From CAVRQM01 sp963822705 (lineage in GTDB: Bacteria; Pseudomonadota; Alphaproteobacteria; Acetobacterales; Acetobacteraceae), in assembly GCA_963822705.1 (NCBI GenBank), contig CAWGIX010000001.1, forward strand, positions 248,001 through 312,000: a DNA stretch of 64,000 nucleotides. The letters are read 5' to 3'. The notes under the pieces were generated by a model. That model was not told the DNA's origin. It saw only the letters and a list, made by a program, of their open reading frames with translations, and made no database searches. Positions 36,990 through 46,305 of the stretch are shown here, piece after piece; position 1 is the first letter of the stretch, and each line of letters opens with the position of its first letter. The position numbers were made by a program, and so were the translations under genes.

Positions 36990-38117
36990 TCAGCTCACCT
37001 GTATGGTTGAGGCTTTTATGACGCCGCCTCTCCCCGGCCTGGTATCGGCCGTGCCGCCCGATACCAGGAGCGCAGTCACGTTCGCGACACCGGGCGAGGC
37101 GTCGTAGGCGACCTGCAGCAATCTGCTGTAATATAACGTCGCTCCGATTGGCAGCGTGTCGATATAGTCGGCGAGCGCGGTCCAGACCGCGGCCGCTACC
37201 ACGGCGTGCGTATAGTTCGCCACCGGCACGACCACCAGAGTGACGGACACGTAGATCACGGTGGGCGGCACGACCGCGTAGGAGGTGCCAACCGGACGAA
37301 CTGCGTCGATCGCCTGGGCCGCCGCAGTCAGGGTCGCTGGCGCGGGATACCCGGTGCCATCATCGACCGTTACGACGAAACTGCCCATTAACGGAATTCC
37401 TGCCGGCGTGACGTTCTCGGCAATTGCGAAGGTGAGCCCCTGTCGGGTTCCGAGTACAGCGGATCCCACCGCCAGCGGCGTGGCGCGTGACAGCGCGGCG
37501 AGAAAAAGTTGAAACCGCGCCCGCAATGCAAGGTCGCTCTCCGCATCGACGCCGCCCGCCGTTGGCTGCGCATTGGACACCGTATCGATCCCGGGCAGCG
37601 CCGCCGCGATCAGCGTGATGCTGCCGGCCTGCACGTTGCCCGCGCTGCCCGCGGTGACGGCTGATACCGGCACACTCACGGTTGGGTTGCCTACCGACAG
37701 AACGTAGCCGTTCAGCGACGCTTGCCAGGCCGGATTGGTCGTGTCCGTGACGACCGCAAAGGTTTGTGTTCCGTCGGCGGTCAGAACCTGTGTGCCGACC
37801 GGTACCAGCGCGGCAGTGGTCGCAACGAAACGGGAGAATTGAATTTGGCCAGCGGCCGTCACCGGGGGCAACCGCACTAGCGAGAAATCCGCCACCCAGG
37901 TGTCGAGATCGGGTCCCGTGCTGGTCGCCGCGCGCGTAGTCTGCAGCACCAGCACAATCAGCCACTGCAGCCAAAGTGCGATGCTGGCATTAGCCTCTAG
38001 CACCGCGCGCAATGCGCTGCCTACCGTCAGGTCGAGCAGTTGGCTGGCGGCGCCCTGCACAGCGGCGGCCGCGTTGCTCACCAGAGTTGAAAAATTCTGC
38101 AGCGGGAGTTGCATCAC
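36990..38117 (-). CDS. baseplate assembly protein J-like
   Basis: The product has about 374 residues, a gpJ-type (T4 gp6-like) wedge protein. Typical sequence is VGSALRAVLEANASIALWLQ, TSTGPDLDTWVADFSLVRLP, AGTAGNVQAGSI-like (AGSAGNVQAGSITLI), GGVDAESDLALRARFQLFLA and VTVDDGTGYPAPATL. It overlaps the gp25-like gene by four bases at 38114-38117. It forms part of the baseplate that triggers sheath contraction. Confidence 0.87.
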   Translation of the reverse strand: MMQLPLQNFSTLVSNAAAAVQGAASQLLDLTVGSALRAVLEANASIALWLQWLIVLVLQTTRAATSTGPDLDTWVADFSLVRLPPVTAAGQIQFSRFVATTAALVPVGTQVLTADGTQTFAVVTDTTNPAWQASLNGYVLSVGNPTVSVPVSAVTAGSAGNVQAGSITLIAAALPGIDTVSNAQPTAGGVDAESDLALRARFQLFLAALSRATPLAVGSAVLGTRQGLTFAIAENVTPAGIPLMGSFVVTVDDGTGYPAPATLTAAAQAIDAVRPVGTSYAVVPPTVIYVSVTLVVVPVANYTHAVVAAAVWTALADYIDTLPIGATLYYSRLLQVAYDASPGVANVTALLVSGGTADTRPGRGGVIKASTIQVS

Positions 38118-38485
38118 GCGCCTTCCACGCTGAAGCTCAGCACCCGTGTCTGGCCGCTGGGTGCATCGGTGTAGAGGACTGTCACAAACACCTCACCGGT
38201 TGCCATCGCCTGGACGGTGATCTGCGGTTCCGGCGAACGCGCGACCGCGCTCTCGAGAAAGATCTGGCTGCGGATCACGCCCTGGATGCGGGCCACGTCC
38301 ACCGGCTGGCCGATGAACCGCGCAAGGCCGGCGCCGTAGTCGAGTTGCCAGATATAATCCCCTGGATTGGTGAGCAACCGGCGTAGAACGCGCTGCTGGC
38401 CCAGCAGCGTGCCGTCGACGGTCGCCAGATCGCCAGCGGGATTCGCCAGCAAGTCGGAACCGAACTGGTGCCAGATATCGGGCAA
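38114..38485 (-). CDS. baseplate wedge protein, gp25/gpW-like
   Basis: The product has 123 residues starting at a TTG with GGAG six bases before it (MPDIWHQFGSDLLANPAGDL). It contains QQRVLRRLLTNPGDYIWQLD followed by YGAGLARFIGQPVDVARIQG, as in the GPW/gp25 family of sheath-initiating wedge proteins. It has the usual position between spike gene V and gene J. Confidence 0.85.
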   Translation of the reverse strand: MPDIWHQFGSDLLANPAGDLATVDGTLLGQQRVLRRLLTNPGDYIWQLDYGAGLARFIGQPVDVARIQGVIRSQIFLESAVARSPEPQITVQAMATGEVFVTVLYTDAPSGQTRVLSFSVEGA

Positions 38486-38587
38486 CCAAAACTCCTCAGG
38501 CTGAGCACGCGGGTATTGACCTGCGCGGGACCTTCACCCTGCCGTCTCTCGCGTTTGCGGGAGAGGGCCGGGGCAAGGCTGCGGACG

Positions 38588-39103
38588 TCAGTCCTGCGGG
38601 GTGGGCATGGATACGTTACCCCCCTGCGGGTCGGCGTGCGTATGTCCGTCGTAGTGCTGGCGTAGTCGGTTCAGGCTGCCGATCCTGTCGTACACATCGC
38701 CGTTCACGTGCAGGTCACCCTGCATTCGGATCGTGCCGTCGTTCGTCAGTTTCATGAAACTGCCGCTCTGATGAACCATCCACAGCTCGCCCACGGGTGC
38801 TGCGGGCGTGCGGGCCTGGTCGCTCCAGGCGCGACCGATAATGACGCCGTGATCACTTTCGCCCTCCTGGGGCAGTACCAGTACCTGGTCGCCAATATTG
38901 GGCGGGCTCGCGATCCCCCAGCCTGCCCCCACCCAGGGACTGAGCACCGGCAGCCATCCCGTGATCACGCCCTCCGGTTGCAAGGAGACGCGAGCTGCGG
39001 GTCGGTTAGGATCGACGCTGGTCACCACGCCGAAGCGCGGCTGGCCGGCGCCACCGTCCTGCGCCGCCGCCTGGGCCTTGACCACGTTCAGAAACCGCTG
39101 CAT
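38588..39103 (-). CDS. baseplate spike protein V
   Basis: The product has about 171 residues. It is a gpV-type membrane-piercing spike with OB-fold and beta-helix tip: FGVVTSVDPNRPAARVSLQP, ITGWLPVLSPWVGAGWGIAS, PNIGDQVLVLPQEGESDHGV and IIGRAW. The tip YDGHTHADPQGGNVSMP has an HxH pair like the iron-binding spike tips of P2 and phi92. The ATG uses the A of the gpD stop (TGATG), so translation is coupled to gene D. Confidence 0.88.
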   Translation of the reverse strand: MQRFLNVVKAQAAAQDGGAGQPRFGVVTSVDPNRPAARVSLQPEGVITGWLPVLSPWVGAGWGIASPPNIGDQVLVLPQEGESDHGVIIGRAWSDQARTPAAPVGELWMVHQSGSFMKLTNDGTIRMQGDLHVNGDVYDRIGSLNRLRQHYDGHTHADPQGGNVSMPTPQD

Positions 39104-40169
39104 CAATGCACCGAAACATCCGGTGATATGTTGCGAGCTCGCACCGTCTGCCGAAAGCCGCTGGCCCAGTCGAGGGAGCGCAGAACTTCATCGACCCAAT
39201 AGTTCTGGTCAAAAGCAGTGCCGGTGCCCTCGAGGCCGATCATCGCATGCGCACTGATCGTCAGCTCGCCAGGCATTTCGGCAGTGATGATGCGCTCGTG
39301 GCGAGACAGTTCGTCTAGTTTTTGCTGCGCCATCTCCTGTGCCGCGTCAGGGGTCAGATCGGGGAAGACGAAATTGTACCTGTTTGGCCGCTCGCCCGGC
39401 CGAGTCCGATGGCGTCGCTGTGGCGCTGCGGACAAAAGTCTGCGCCATCCGGCTGTTCCAGCTCTTTACCGTCACGGTCAGCACCTGAGCCAAGGTTAGG
39501 GATCGCTCAAGGCGCAGCCCAGTGAGATTTGGCGGTCCGTTCAGGGTAGTGGCCGAGCGCAACACCGAATCGGGCGAAACAGCGGTGGGTGTGGGGACAA
39601 AATTGAGGGTCTGGCCGCTCACCCAAAGGTCAAAGCCCTCGCGTTCGGCCAACCCTACCAGCAAGTCCCATTCGGTTGTCGCCCGGCTGAACTGGTCGAG
39701 CGTGATGCGATCATGCTCGAGCTGCCAGTAGCGGCCCACTGGGGTCGTGGTCTGCTGCACATTCGCGCCCAATCCGTGCCGTCCCGCTAGCAGCGTGGCG
39801 ATATCACTGGACGTCCGGTTGGCAAAGGTTTCGTGGGTTCGCGCTTCGATCAGCCCCGAGGAAAGGTCTCGGCCCGAAATGTGGGCTGTTTGGTGCAGCG
39901 GGTCGATGGTCACGTTATCGACATAACCGGTTATCAGGCTCATGAAGTCGAACCCCAGGCTCACCTGCACATCGAGTACCGATGTTGGTCGTGTCGGCCC
40001 AGAACGCGGCGCCCATGGCGGGATCGGCCGAGAGCGCCACGCTCACCTCGAACAGATCTGAGCCGAAGTTGCTGGTGCTGGTCACGTGCGCCGACTGGGC
40101 ACCGATGACGGGAGCGCCGCCAGCCAGGACCAGCAGGCGCGGTGCCCGCGCTTGGTCACTGATCGGCAA
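39103..40169 (-). pseudogene. tail hub protein D (late control D family), frameshifted
   Basis: Corrected length is about 355 residues. Pieces in three frames join as: MPISDQARAPRLLVLAGGAP and SDLFEVSVALSADPAMGAAF; VQVSLGFDFMSLITGYVDNV with IDPLHQTAHISGRDLSSGLI, WDLLVGLAEREGFDLWVSGQ and LRLERSLTLAQVLTVTVKSW; and NRYNFVFPDLTPDAAQEMAQ to NISPDVSVH. This matches gpD/VgrG-type hub proteins. Frame breaks are near 39975 (one extra G in GGT) and 39397. The start overlaps gene X by 14 bases. Confidence 0.78.
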
Positions 40170-40341
40170 TGCCGCCTCCGGCGCTCGGATCCAGCGGCGG
40201 GATTTTCAAGGTCAGAACTCCCGACAGCATCGGATCGGTCAAGCCATTCAGCTGCGCGATGCGCAGCCACTGCGTGGCATCTTCGAGCTGCTGGGCGGCG
40301 ATCTGGAACAGGTTGCCGCCGGCGATCTTGATCTCGTTCAC
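40156..40341 (-). CDS. tail protein X-like (LysM-type)
   Basis: The product has 61 residues: MNEIKIAGGNLFQIAAQQLE and DATQWLRIAQLNGLTDPMLS, with GVLTLKIPPLDPSAGG. The pattern, with a LysM-like module leading to a Pro-rich end, matches gpX tail proteins. It overlaps the hub gene D by 14 bases. Confidence 0.8.
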   Translation of the reverse strand: MNEIKIAGGNLFQIAAQQLEDATQWLRIAQLNGLTDPMLSGVLTLKIPPLDPSAGGGIADQ

Positions 40342-40344
40342 GTA

Positions 40345-41034
40345 TCAGCTCCCAGCCGCAGCCAGATTGACCTGCGTGCGCTGCACATAGCCCTGTGCCG
40401 CCGCAAGCTGCGCACATTGTCGGGCTGCGCTCGCAGCACTCGGGAAATCCGTGGCCGCAGTGAGGTTAGCGCCGGCTGCTGCCAGGCTGGCGGAAATGCT
40501 GCCTGCGGTGCTCTGCAGGCTGGTTCCGGCCGCCGCATAGCCTGCGGAGCCCACGACCAGGGCGCTGGGTGCGGCCACGGAACTCGACGCGCCGGAAAGA
40601 TCGAGGCCGGCAATGGTGCCAGCGGTGGACAGGTCGGCGAGCATGCCCTGAACCACCGAGAAGGCGGCCTGAACGAGGACGGCAGTCTCGTCCGTCACGA
40701 CGGTGCAGACAATGCGATAGGGAACCCAGTTCTGCCGCTCATACGCGGCGACGAACTCGGATAGGATGACGACGTACGCGAACGTATCCCAGCTCAGCGT
40801 CAACGCGGTTCCTTGGGCACGCAGCAGGTCGAGCGCTTGTGCCCGGGCGGCGGCTTCGGGGCCGCCGAAAATTCCCCGCCACGCGATCGGAGAGTCGTCA
40901 CGTCCCATCGCGTCGATGACGCGCAGGCCGCCCGGCAGCTGGTGCACGGCCTGGCGCTGCCGTCCGCCGAACACGACACGCCCGGGTACCTCGAAGTCGG
41001 CAAACACAACTGGGCCGAGTATCAGCTGGTTCAT
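40345..41034 (-). CDS. tail/hub-proximal protein (gpU or DNA-circulation N-like)
   Basis: The product has 229 residues. The N-terminal two-thirds (DFEVPGRVVFGGRQRQAVHQ, SPIAWRGIFGGPEAAARAQA, LTLSWDTFAYVVILSEFVAA, ERQNWVPYRIVCTVVTDET) has the pattern of gpU/XkdP-like baseplate proteins or the DNA-circulation N-terminal domain. The C-terminus is Ala-rich. It lies between the presumed tape measure and gene X, as expected for a protein joining tail tube and hub. Confidence 0.62.
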   Translation of the reverse strand: MNQLILGPVVFADFEVPGRVVFGGRQRQAVHQLPGGLRVIDAMGRDDSPIAWRGIFGGPEAAARAQALDLLRAQGTALTLSWDTFAYVVILSEFVAAYERQNWVPYRIVCTVVTDETAVLVQAAFSVVQGMLADLSTAGTIAGLDLSGASSSVAAPSALVVGSAGYAAAGTSLQSTAGSISASLAAAGANLTAATDFPSAASAARQCAQLAAAQGYVQRTQVNLAAAGS

Positions 41035-41036
41035 AG

Positions 41037-42144
41037 TTACCGGCCCTGAAGTGCGCCGGGCCAGCGAGGACCAAGGCGCGGATCATACCCGGTGGTGCCG
41101 CGCGCAGGCCCACCGGCTGCGCGTGCCAGCATGTCGGAAATCCAGCGGCCGACGCGCACACCGTCCAGAAGCATGTCGCCCTGAGTTGCGCTCGCACCGT
41201 GCTCGGTTCGGTGGCCGGAGGCGCCTGGACCGGCGGCTTGGCTCGGCGCGGGCGGCTTGTCGGTTTGAGCGGACCGGCTCGGTGCGGGGTTACTGACGGG
41301 GGCCATGGAAGTGTCGACTTGGTAATCGGCAGAAGGGATCACGGTGTCGGGTCGAGAAGATTGTTTCGGCGGCACCACGGGCGCGAGCGGCGTCGACGGC
41401 ATCGGCGAAGGCACGAGGCCAGCCAAAATCCTCGCGGCGGATGCAACGGCATCGGTGAAGTCGCCCCGCTGAGCTGGTGCAGACTGTACTTGGCGCTAGG
41501 GAAACCGGTTCTTGGCGTGCGACCGTGGAGCCAGGCCACGTCCCGGCACCCCGTCGCTCGCACTCGCCGTCGGCGCCGGACGATACCGTGGACGCGCTTG
41601 GGGGGGACGGTGCGACTGAGCGGGCGGTCGCAACGGCCGACAATTCGATCGGGGGCGGCGATTCGCTCAGCGTGGGCGCAAAGGACAGCAATGAAACTGG
41701 TGGCGGCTCGATCCCTGCGGGCGCGATGGACAGCGCGGCACCGGACGGCGGCGAGTCAGCTTGAGTGGACGCAACGGGCAGCGAGACAACCGAGGGCGAC
41801 CCCTGGCGAGGGGGGGAAGTGACGAGCGGCGCGAAAGGCTGGATCGACGCCGGCGCCATCCGGTCCGGCATATCAGGCAGTTCAGCGACACGATCCACCG
41901 CTGCGTTGGTCGGAGCGGCCGTTTCCTGCGCGGTTCCAGGCCGGATCGCCGAGGCTGGCGTGGACGAGGGGGCCGCCTGCCCGCCGGAAAAGCCCTGCTG
42001 CAGGCTACGGCCCAGTGCGGCGATCTCGCTGGCAGCGGCCGCGATCGCCTCCTCCACCCCGACAGTCAGCAGGGCGAAACCGATCGCGGCAGGATCGTCC
42101 ATAGGACCGGGTAATTGGGAAACGGGTGACGCGGTGTCGCTCAC
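41037..42144 (-). pseudogene. candidate short tape measure protein, frameshifted
   Basis: This occupies the tape-measure slot between the chaperone pair and the hub genes, about 369 residues after correction. GTG at 42144 overlaps the previous stop (GTGA). The N-terminus is helical (FALLTVGVEEAIAAAASEIA, LGRSLQQGFSGG), the middle is Pro/Ser/Ala-rich (PPRQGSPSVVSLPVASTQAD), and the end MLLDGVRVGRWISDMLARAA with GTTGYDPRLGPRWPGAL looks conserved. The frame shifts near 41470 in a GGGG run; GDFTDAVASAARILAGLVPS bridges the two parts. The role is assigned by position, and the length is unusually short. Confidence 0.55.
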
Positions 42145-42649
42145 TTCCGTTCCTCCCACCCCATGCTCACAAAATTGAAGATCCGGCCATCGAGTGTCCC
42201 GAGTGCAATAACCCAGGCTGCGCGCTCATCTGGCGGCAACGAGAAGGCGACATCAAACGGCACCCCGTTCCGCACCAGGAACAGGCTATCCACTAGGTCG
42301 GGGTGCCGGATCAGTTTTTTGCGTCGGCCAAGGATGCCTTGGCACCGCTGCCGAGGGCAGCGGAGATGGCGGCAAGCCCCTGGTCTCCCAACCGGCCGAC
42401 CAACGCCTCGATCTGCGCCTCGGAGCTGGGTTGCGGGACCGGGACGTCGTCGATGGCAGTGACGCTGAACACCAGCGTGGCAAGACCCATCCAGCCCGGG
42501 TTGCTTGCCAATGTGGCTCCGGCCGCCTTGAACAGCCGCAGCCGATCCAGCGCGCCAAGGCGCCGCAGCGCGAGGCGCCGCCCGAGTGCGTCGGTGGCCT
42601 CGTGGGCAGCCTGCGCCCCGGCGATGATCCGTGCCGAAGGTGTGTCCAT
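42141..42649 (-). CDS. tail assembly chaperone, -1 frameshift form (E-E' fusion)
   Basis: If ribosomes slip back one base on the heptamer at 42314-42320, reading passes the TGA at 42311-42313. It continues LIRHPDLVDSLFLVRNGVPF, DVAFSLPPDERAAWVIALGT and FNFVSMGWEERK, ending at 42141 for a total near 169 residues. The extension has no start codon of its own in a sensible place and matches E'/GT-like domains by position. Its stop overlaps the tape measure start. Confidence 0.72.
42311..42649 (-). CDS. tail assembly chaperone, short form (E-like)
   Basis: The product has 112 residues from MDTPSARIIAGAQAAHEATD. The ATG overlaps the tube gene stop by four bases. The helical protein contains GRRLALRRLGALDRLRLFKA and ends GSGAKASLADAKN. 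As in P2 E and lambda G, it lies between tube and tape measure genes. It stops one codon after an A-AAA-AAC slippery heptamer, giving a longer -1 frameshift form. Confidence 0.78.
   Translation of the reverse strand: MDTPSARIIAGAQAAHEATDALGRRLALRRLGALDRLRLFKAAGATLASNPGWMGLATLVFSVTAIDDVPVPQPSSEAQIEALVGRLGDQGLAAISAALGSGAKASLADAKN
42314..42320 (-). promoter_or_regulatory. -1 programmed frameshift slippery heptamer
   Basis: On the coding strand the sequence is A-AAA-AAC in the phase required by the X-XXY-YYZ rule: zero frame reads GCA AAA AAC TGA. Slipping by -1 gives an open extension of 57 codons. It sits between tail tube and tape measure genes, exactly where tailed phages use this signal. 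Confidence 0.82.
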
Positions 42650-43083
42650 CAAACGCTCGCGCGCTGGGCAGCAAAGAACTCGAGGCGCTGCTTCACGCTG
42701 GCATCTCCGCGCCAAGCGCCGGAGCTGGCCAGCTTGAAGACGACGTTCTGAAACTGGTACGTGCTGGTGCTGCCGTCGACTTCGCTGATGTACTGATACA
42801 CCGTCGAATGGGTCAACGCGGCACCGGCGTAATACTGTGCTTCTAGCTGGGCGATAAAATTCTCGACCACTGGCGATCCGCGCTCCAGCTCGAAACTGCC
42901 GTCCCACCCTTTTGGCAGTTCGGCCGCGAGCTGCACCCCGTCGATGCGGTCGACCCGCACCGGAGCGGTGAGCTGGCGCGCTTCAAAACCGGTCACGTGG
43001 GTGAGATCCACCCGCCCAAGAGGTCCGATGATCACGAGCTGGGTGTCCCGGCCGACCGAGAAGGCATTCGTCGTTCCAGACAT
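42649..43083 (-). CDS. tail tube protein
   Basis: The product has 144 residues: MSGTTNAFSVGRDTQLVIIG, GRVDLTHVTGFEARQLTAPV, LPKGWDGSFELERGSPVVEN, YQYISEVDGSTSTYQFQNVV, FKLASSGAWRGDASVKQRLE. The short beta-rich protein straight after the sheath gene fits a contractile-tail tube, the inner tube around which the sheath contracts. Its stop overlaps the chaperone start. Confidence 0.82.
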   Translation of the reverse strand: MSGTTNAFSVGRDTQLVIIGPLGRVDLTHVTGFEARQLTAPVRVDRIDGVQLAAELPKGWDGSFELERGSPVVENFIAQLEAQYYAGAALTHSTVYQYISEVDGSTSTYQFQNVVFKLASSGAWRGDASVKQRLEFFAAQRASV

Positions 43084-43095
43084 TTCTTATCCTCC

Positions 43096-44668
43096 TCAAG
43101 CCGAAAGCGCGCCCGGCGTGTTGGGCAGAGTTTGCGTTTGCACCAACACGGTCTGGCCGCCTTCCATGTTGACGATAAACATTTCGTTGATGGCCTGGTA
43201 TTGCACCTGCGCATCCGACTGTACGTAGCCGAGTGCAGTGCGAGTGGGCGGGTTGTTGGAGATGTCGCAGACGACGGTGAACGGCAGGCTGCCGTTGGTA
43301 CTGCCGAGCAGACCTTGCCCTAGCATTGCCTGCAAAAACGATAACTGTGTGGCGCGGATGCGACGGAACAGGTCGGCGTTGATGACTTGGCCTACGTATT
43401 GGCCCATGCCGGCGGCCAGCGTGGCGGCGATGTAGTTGGTCATCCGCGTGTAGTTGTCGCCATCCACCGCGGTGTTGCTGCTGGTATTGAAGCCGCCGCG
43501 CACGCCCCAGAAGGAGCCGCCCGGCTGCGGATTCGCGATCACGTCGATCCCGGCCTGGAACAGTACGGCGAGCTCGGCGGCCGAATAGGTGGTCGCCTGG
43601 CCGGTACCCGGCTGGCCGGAGAGCTGGCTGCCAACTACGCTGTACAGCGGCTTGTTGAGGCTGCTTTGCTCGGGCGAGAGATTGCCCAGTCGCCCGGCGA
43701 CAAAACCCTGCGGGCTCACCACCCGCGTGGTCCCGTTCACTTGGTCGTTCCACCAGATCCAGTCGCCGAACATCAGCTTTGCGGCATAGCGTATCCAGGC
43801 CGGCGCTCTGCTTGGTGGCGACCGCGTTCTCGATCGTGTCGCCCGCCGGCCCGGTCAGGATCATGTAAAGACCCTCGGACAAGCCGAACTGCGCCTGCGT
43901 GGACCACTGCGTCGGGTCGTCGGTATCGGCCAGCACACCGATGCTGCAGCCCTGGCTGCGCAGAGCATACATACCTCGCCGCGGCGGCACGTCCACGCCG
44001 ACCAGCGTGGCCGCGGTCACACTGTGAGCACCGTCGCTGGCCGCTGTGCCGGTCGAAAAATTGGCAATCTGTGCTAGCGGTGCGGCCGTGGTGCCGCCAG
44101 GGTTGACCACGATCAGTTTGGAGGGCCCGCGCTGCGGTCCCTGGCCGAGATTCACGGCGCTGGCCAGATTGTTCCAGAATGCGAGACCGCTGCCCTGGAT
44201 ATTATCGTACACTTCCGGCGGCAATCCGGGCAAACCCACCGTCAGGCGCCAGCTACCGGCCATAGCGCCGCTGGACAGGGTGACCCCGATCTGGTTGCCG
44301 AGCGTCCCTGTATAGAGGGCGGTCAGCACCACGTTGGTCCCGGGTAGTTTCAGGCTCGCCGCGGTATCGGTGCCGTCGCTGACGCGCACGCAGCGGAAGT
44401 CGCTTGCACCCTGCTGGATAGCGCAGGCCACGGCCGTTCCCATGTCGAATTTTCGCGCGTTCACCGCGCCGAAATTCTGGGCGTAGTCCGCCATGGTCGC
44501 AATGATGACCGGCTGCCCGATCGGCCCCCAGCTCGCTGTGCCGACCATACCAATCACGTTGGTGGGCACGCCGTTAAGCAAAAGCGTCTGCGGCGGCACG
44601 ATCTGGACGTACAGATCGGGCACCACCAGCGCCGTGGTGTTGATGCTGCCCTGTTGCACAATCGGCAT
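43096..44668 (-). pseudogene. tail sheath protein, frameshifted
   Basis: Corrected length is about 523 residues. The N-terminal part starts MPIVQQGSINTTALVVPDLY and VPTNVIGMVGTASWGPIGQP, as in contractile sheaths. The C-terminal part holds FGDWIWWNDQVNGTTRVVSP, FQAGIDVIANPQPGGSFWGV, NTAVDGDNYTRMTNYIAATL and VICDISNNPPTRTALGYV-like sequence. A single extra base near 43786 (LDT then YAAKLMFGDW) separates them. It is the main contractile component and confirms a myovirus-type tail. Confidence 0.82.
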
Positions 44669-44671
44669 CGC

Positions 44672-44818
44672 TCAGGCCTCCTTGGTCTTGGCAAGCACAC
44701 GCACGACGCAGGTCGCGTGCTCGCTGCTCAGCACGCGATCGATTTCTGCTTCATCCTCGATCACGTCGCCCCGAGCGTGCGAACCGAAGGCGCGCACGAC
44801 CACCAGCTTGATACTCAT
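44672..44818 (-). CDS. very small phage protein upstream of the sheath gene
   Basis: The product has 48 residues (MSIKLVVVRAFGSHARGDVI, then EDEAEIDRVLSSEHATCVVR) with GGAGA six bases before the ATG. It lies between the tail terminator-like gene and the sheath gene, a slot often occupied by a small protein in contractile phages. The beta-then-helix pattern suggests a compact domain. The function is unknown. Confidence 0.66.
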   Translation of the reverse strand: MSIKLVVVRAFGSHARGDVIEDEAEIDRVLSSEHATCVVRVLAKTKEA

Positions 44819-44829
44819 GAAGTCTCCGT

Positions 44830-45670
44830 TCAGCTCAGGAGGGTTTTGATGAGGACGCCGTCGCCGAAGACGCGCGTGTCCTCGAACAGCAGGCGTGGCA
44901 GGTTGGCGCTGAGGGTCGTTGCATAATCCACGGTATAGACCAGGTCGCGGCGATACACTGCCGCGTCCTGCGCACGGTCGCTCGCAGTCGAGGACAGAAA
45001 ACGCACCCGGCCCGCCATGCCGTCTGGCAGGCCGAGAAAGTCGTAGGTCGCCATCGCGGTGTCGATGGCACTTGCTACCAGGTCGCGGAGTGCCGGAGTT
45101 GGGCACCAGCACACGATTCTGAAAGCCTGCAGCTGCCGCCTGCGTCTCGCGGATGCTTGGCTGGTCCGCAACGATGCGCGCGACCAACTCCGCTGCGGCC
45201 GGCACGATCACCATCGTGTCCTCTACGGCGGTCGTCGAAAGTGGTCCGGGTACACGTGCGAGCGCTCCGCCCAATGCCGCGGCCACGCTTTCGGGGGTGT
45301 CGCCAAAAACCGTCCGGTGTACCGCGGCCACCTGGCCCGCCAGCAGTCCCGCGATCTGCCCCGGGCTCGCCAGTCCCGAAAACGTCGCTGTATCGCCTAT
45401 AACCGTGACGGACAGGCTGACCGGGACCGGCCGCAATGATTGCCATATGTCGGGATAGCGAGTCGTGGTCCGCTGCCCGCGAGGGTCGCCCGCGACGGTG
45501 ACGTTCACCCGACCGGCCAGCAGATCCGCATCGAGACTCGCCGCATTGGGCCAGCCGCGATAGATGCGGCAGGGAACACCTACCGCGCTTTGGCCGGAGG
45601 GGCCCTCGGGGTAGAGCAGACCCGAAGCGATAGCGGCCAAAACCTGTTCGACGTCGCTCTGATCCGCCAT
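44830..45670 (-). pseudogene. tail terminator/completion-like protein, frameshifted
   Basis: Corrected length is about 279 residues. The start ATG at 45670 uses the A of the preceding stop. Part one includes MADQSDVEQVLAAIASGLLY, CRIYRGWPNAASLDADLLAG and FGDTPESVAAALGGALARVP. Part two, in another frame, includes ALRDLVASAIDTAMATYDFL, GRVRFLSSTASDRAQDAAVY and RRDLVYTVDYATTLSANLP. One extra C in a CCC run at about 45102 separates them. The order, between connectors and sheath, suggests tail terminator or completion protein. Confidence 0.62.
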
Positions 45671-46305
45671 CAGGTCGCTGCCTGGCGCACGAACAGCCGC
45701 CATCCGAGGTCGGACAGTTCTGCCCATGAAACCACGCCGGCGCGACCCAGATCGTCGGTCACGAGATCCCCCGTGCGCAGCACGATGCTGCACGGCAAAA
45801 TCGGCAGCAGCACGATCCAACCGCCCAGCTTCGCGTCGCCGGGAAGATCGACGCGATCCATGCCGAAGCCGTGCGACACAAGGCTGGCCGGCCAGTTCGT
45901 CAACAGGGGTGTCGCAAGTTGCCGCTGCAGGCCGCCATAGCCACCGAGTCCGACACCGTCCATTGCGCCGGCACGGCTGACACTGACAGTTCGCGTCGCC
46001 TTCACGCAAACGACCGGCAGCAACGGGGGCTGGCTGGCGACGAACCACGTGTAGGTCGGCCCGACCAGATAGTCCCCCGGCTGGGTGTAGGCGGCGTCGA
46101 CGGTGGCTTCGAATAGCGGATGGCCATAGGAGGCGGCCCGGCCCTCGCTGGGCGTGAACAGGGCCGGCATCCGCATGATGGTGGTCCCACCCTGCAGCGG
46201 TGACGCGTGACCCTTGGGACGGTGCAGGTCGTGCCATTCGCCGATGGCGATGGCGGCCAACCCGCGCCCGCGCTGGATCATGTCGTCGATGCGATCGAAA
46301 TTCAT
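45670..46305 (-). CDS. head-tail connector/neck-like protein
   Basis: The product has 211 residues: MNFDRIDDMIQRGRGLAAIA, IGEWHDLHRPKGHASPLQGG, YLVGPTYTWFVASQPPLLPV, CVKATRTVSVSRAGAMDGVG and DLPGDAKLGGWIVLLPILPC. TGATG overlaps at both ends indicate coupled translation. It is encoded between head and tail genes. I recognise no named family; the connector role comes from location. Confidence 0.62.
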   Translation of the reverse strand: MNFDRIDDMIQRGRGLAAIAIGEWHDLHRPKGHASPLQGGTTIMRMPALFTPSEGRAASYGHPLFEATVDAAYTQPGDYLVGPTYTWFVASQPPLLPVVCVKATRTVSVSRAGAMDGVGLGGYGGLQRQLATPLLTNWPASLVSHGFGMDRVDLPGDAKLGGWIVLLPILPCSIVLRTGDLVTDDLGRAGVVSWAELSDLGWRLFVRQAAT

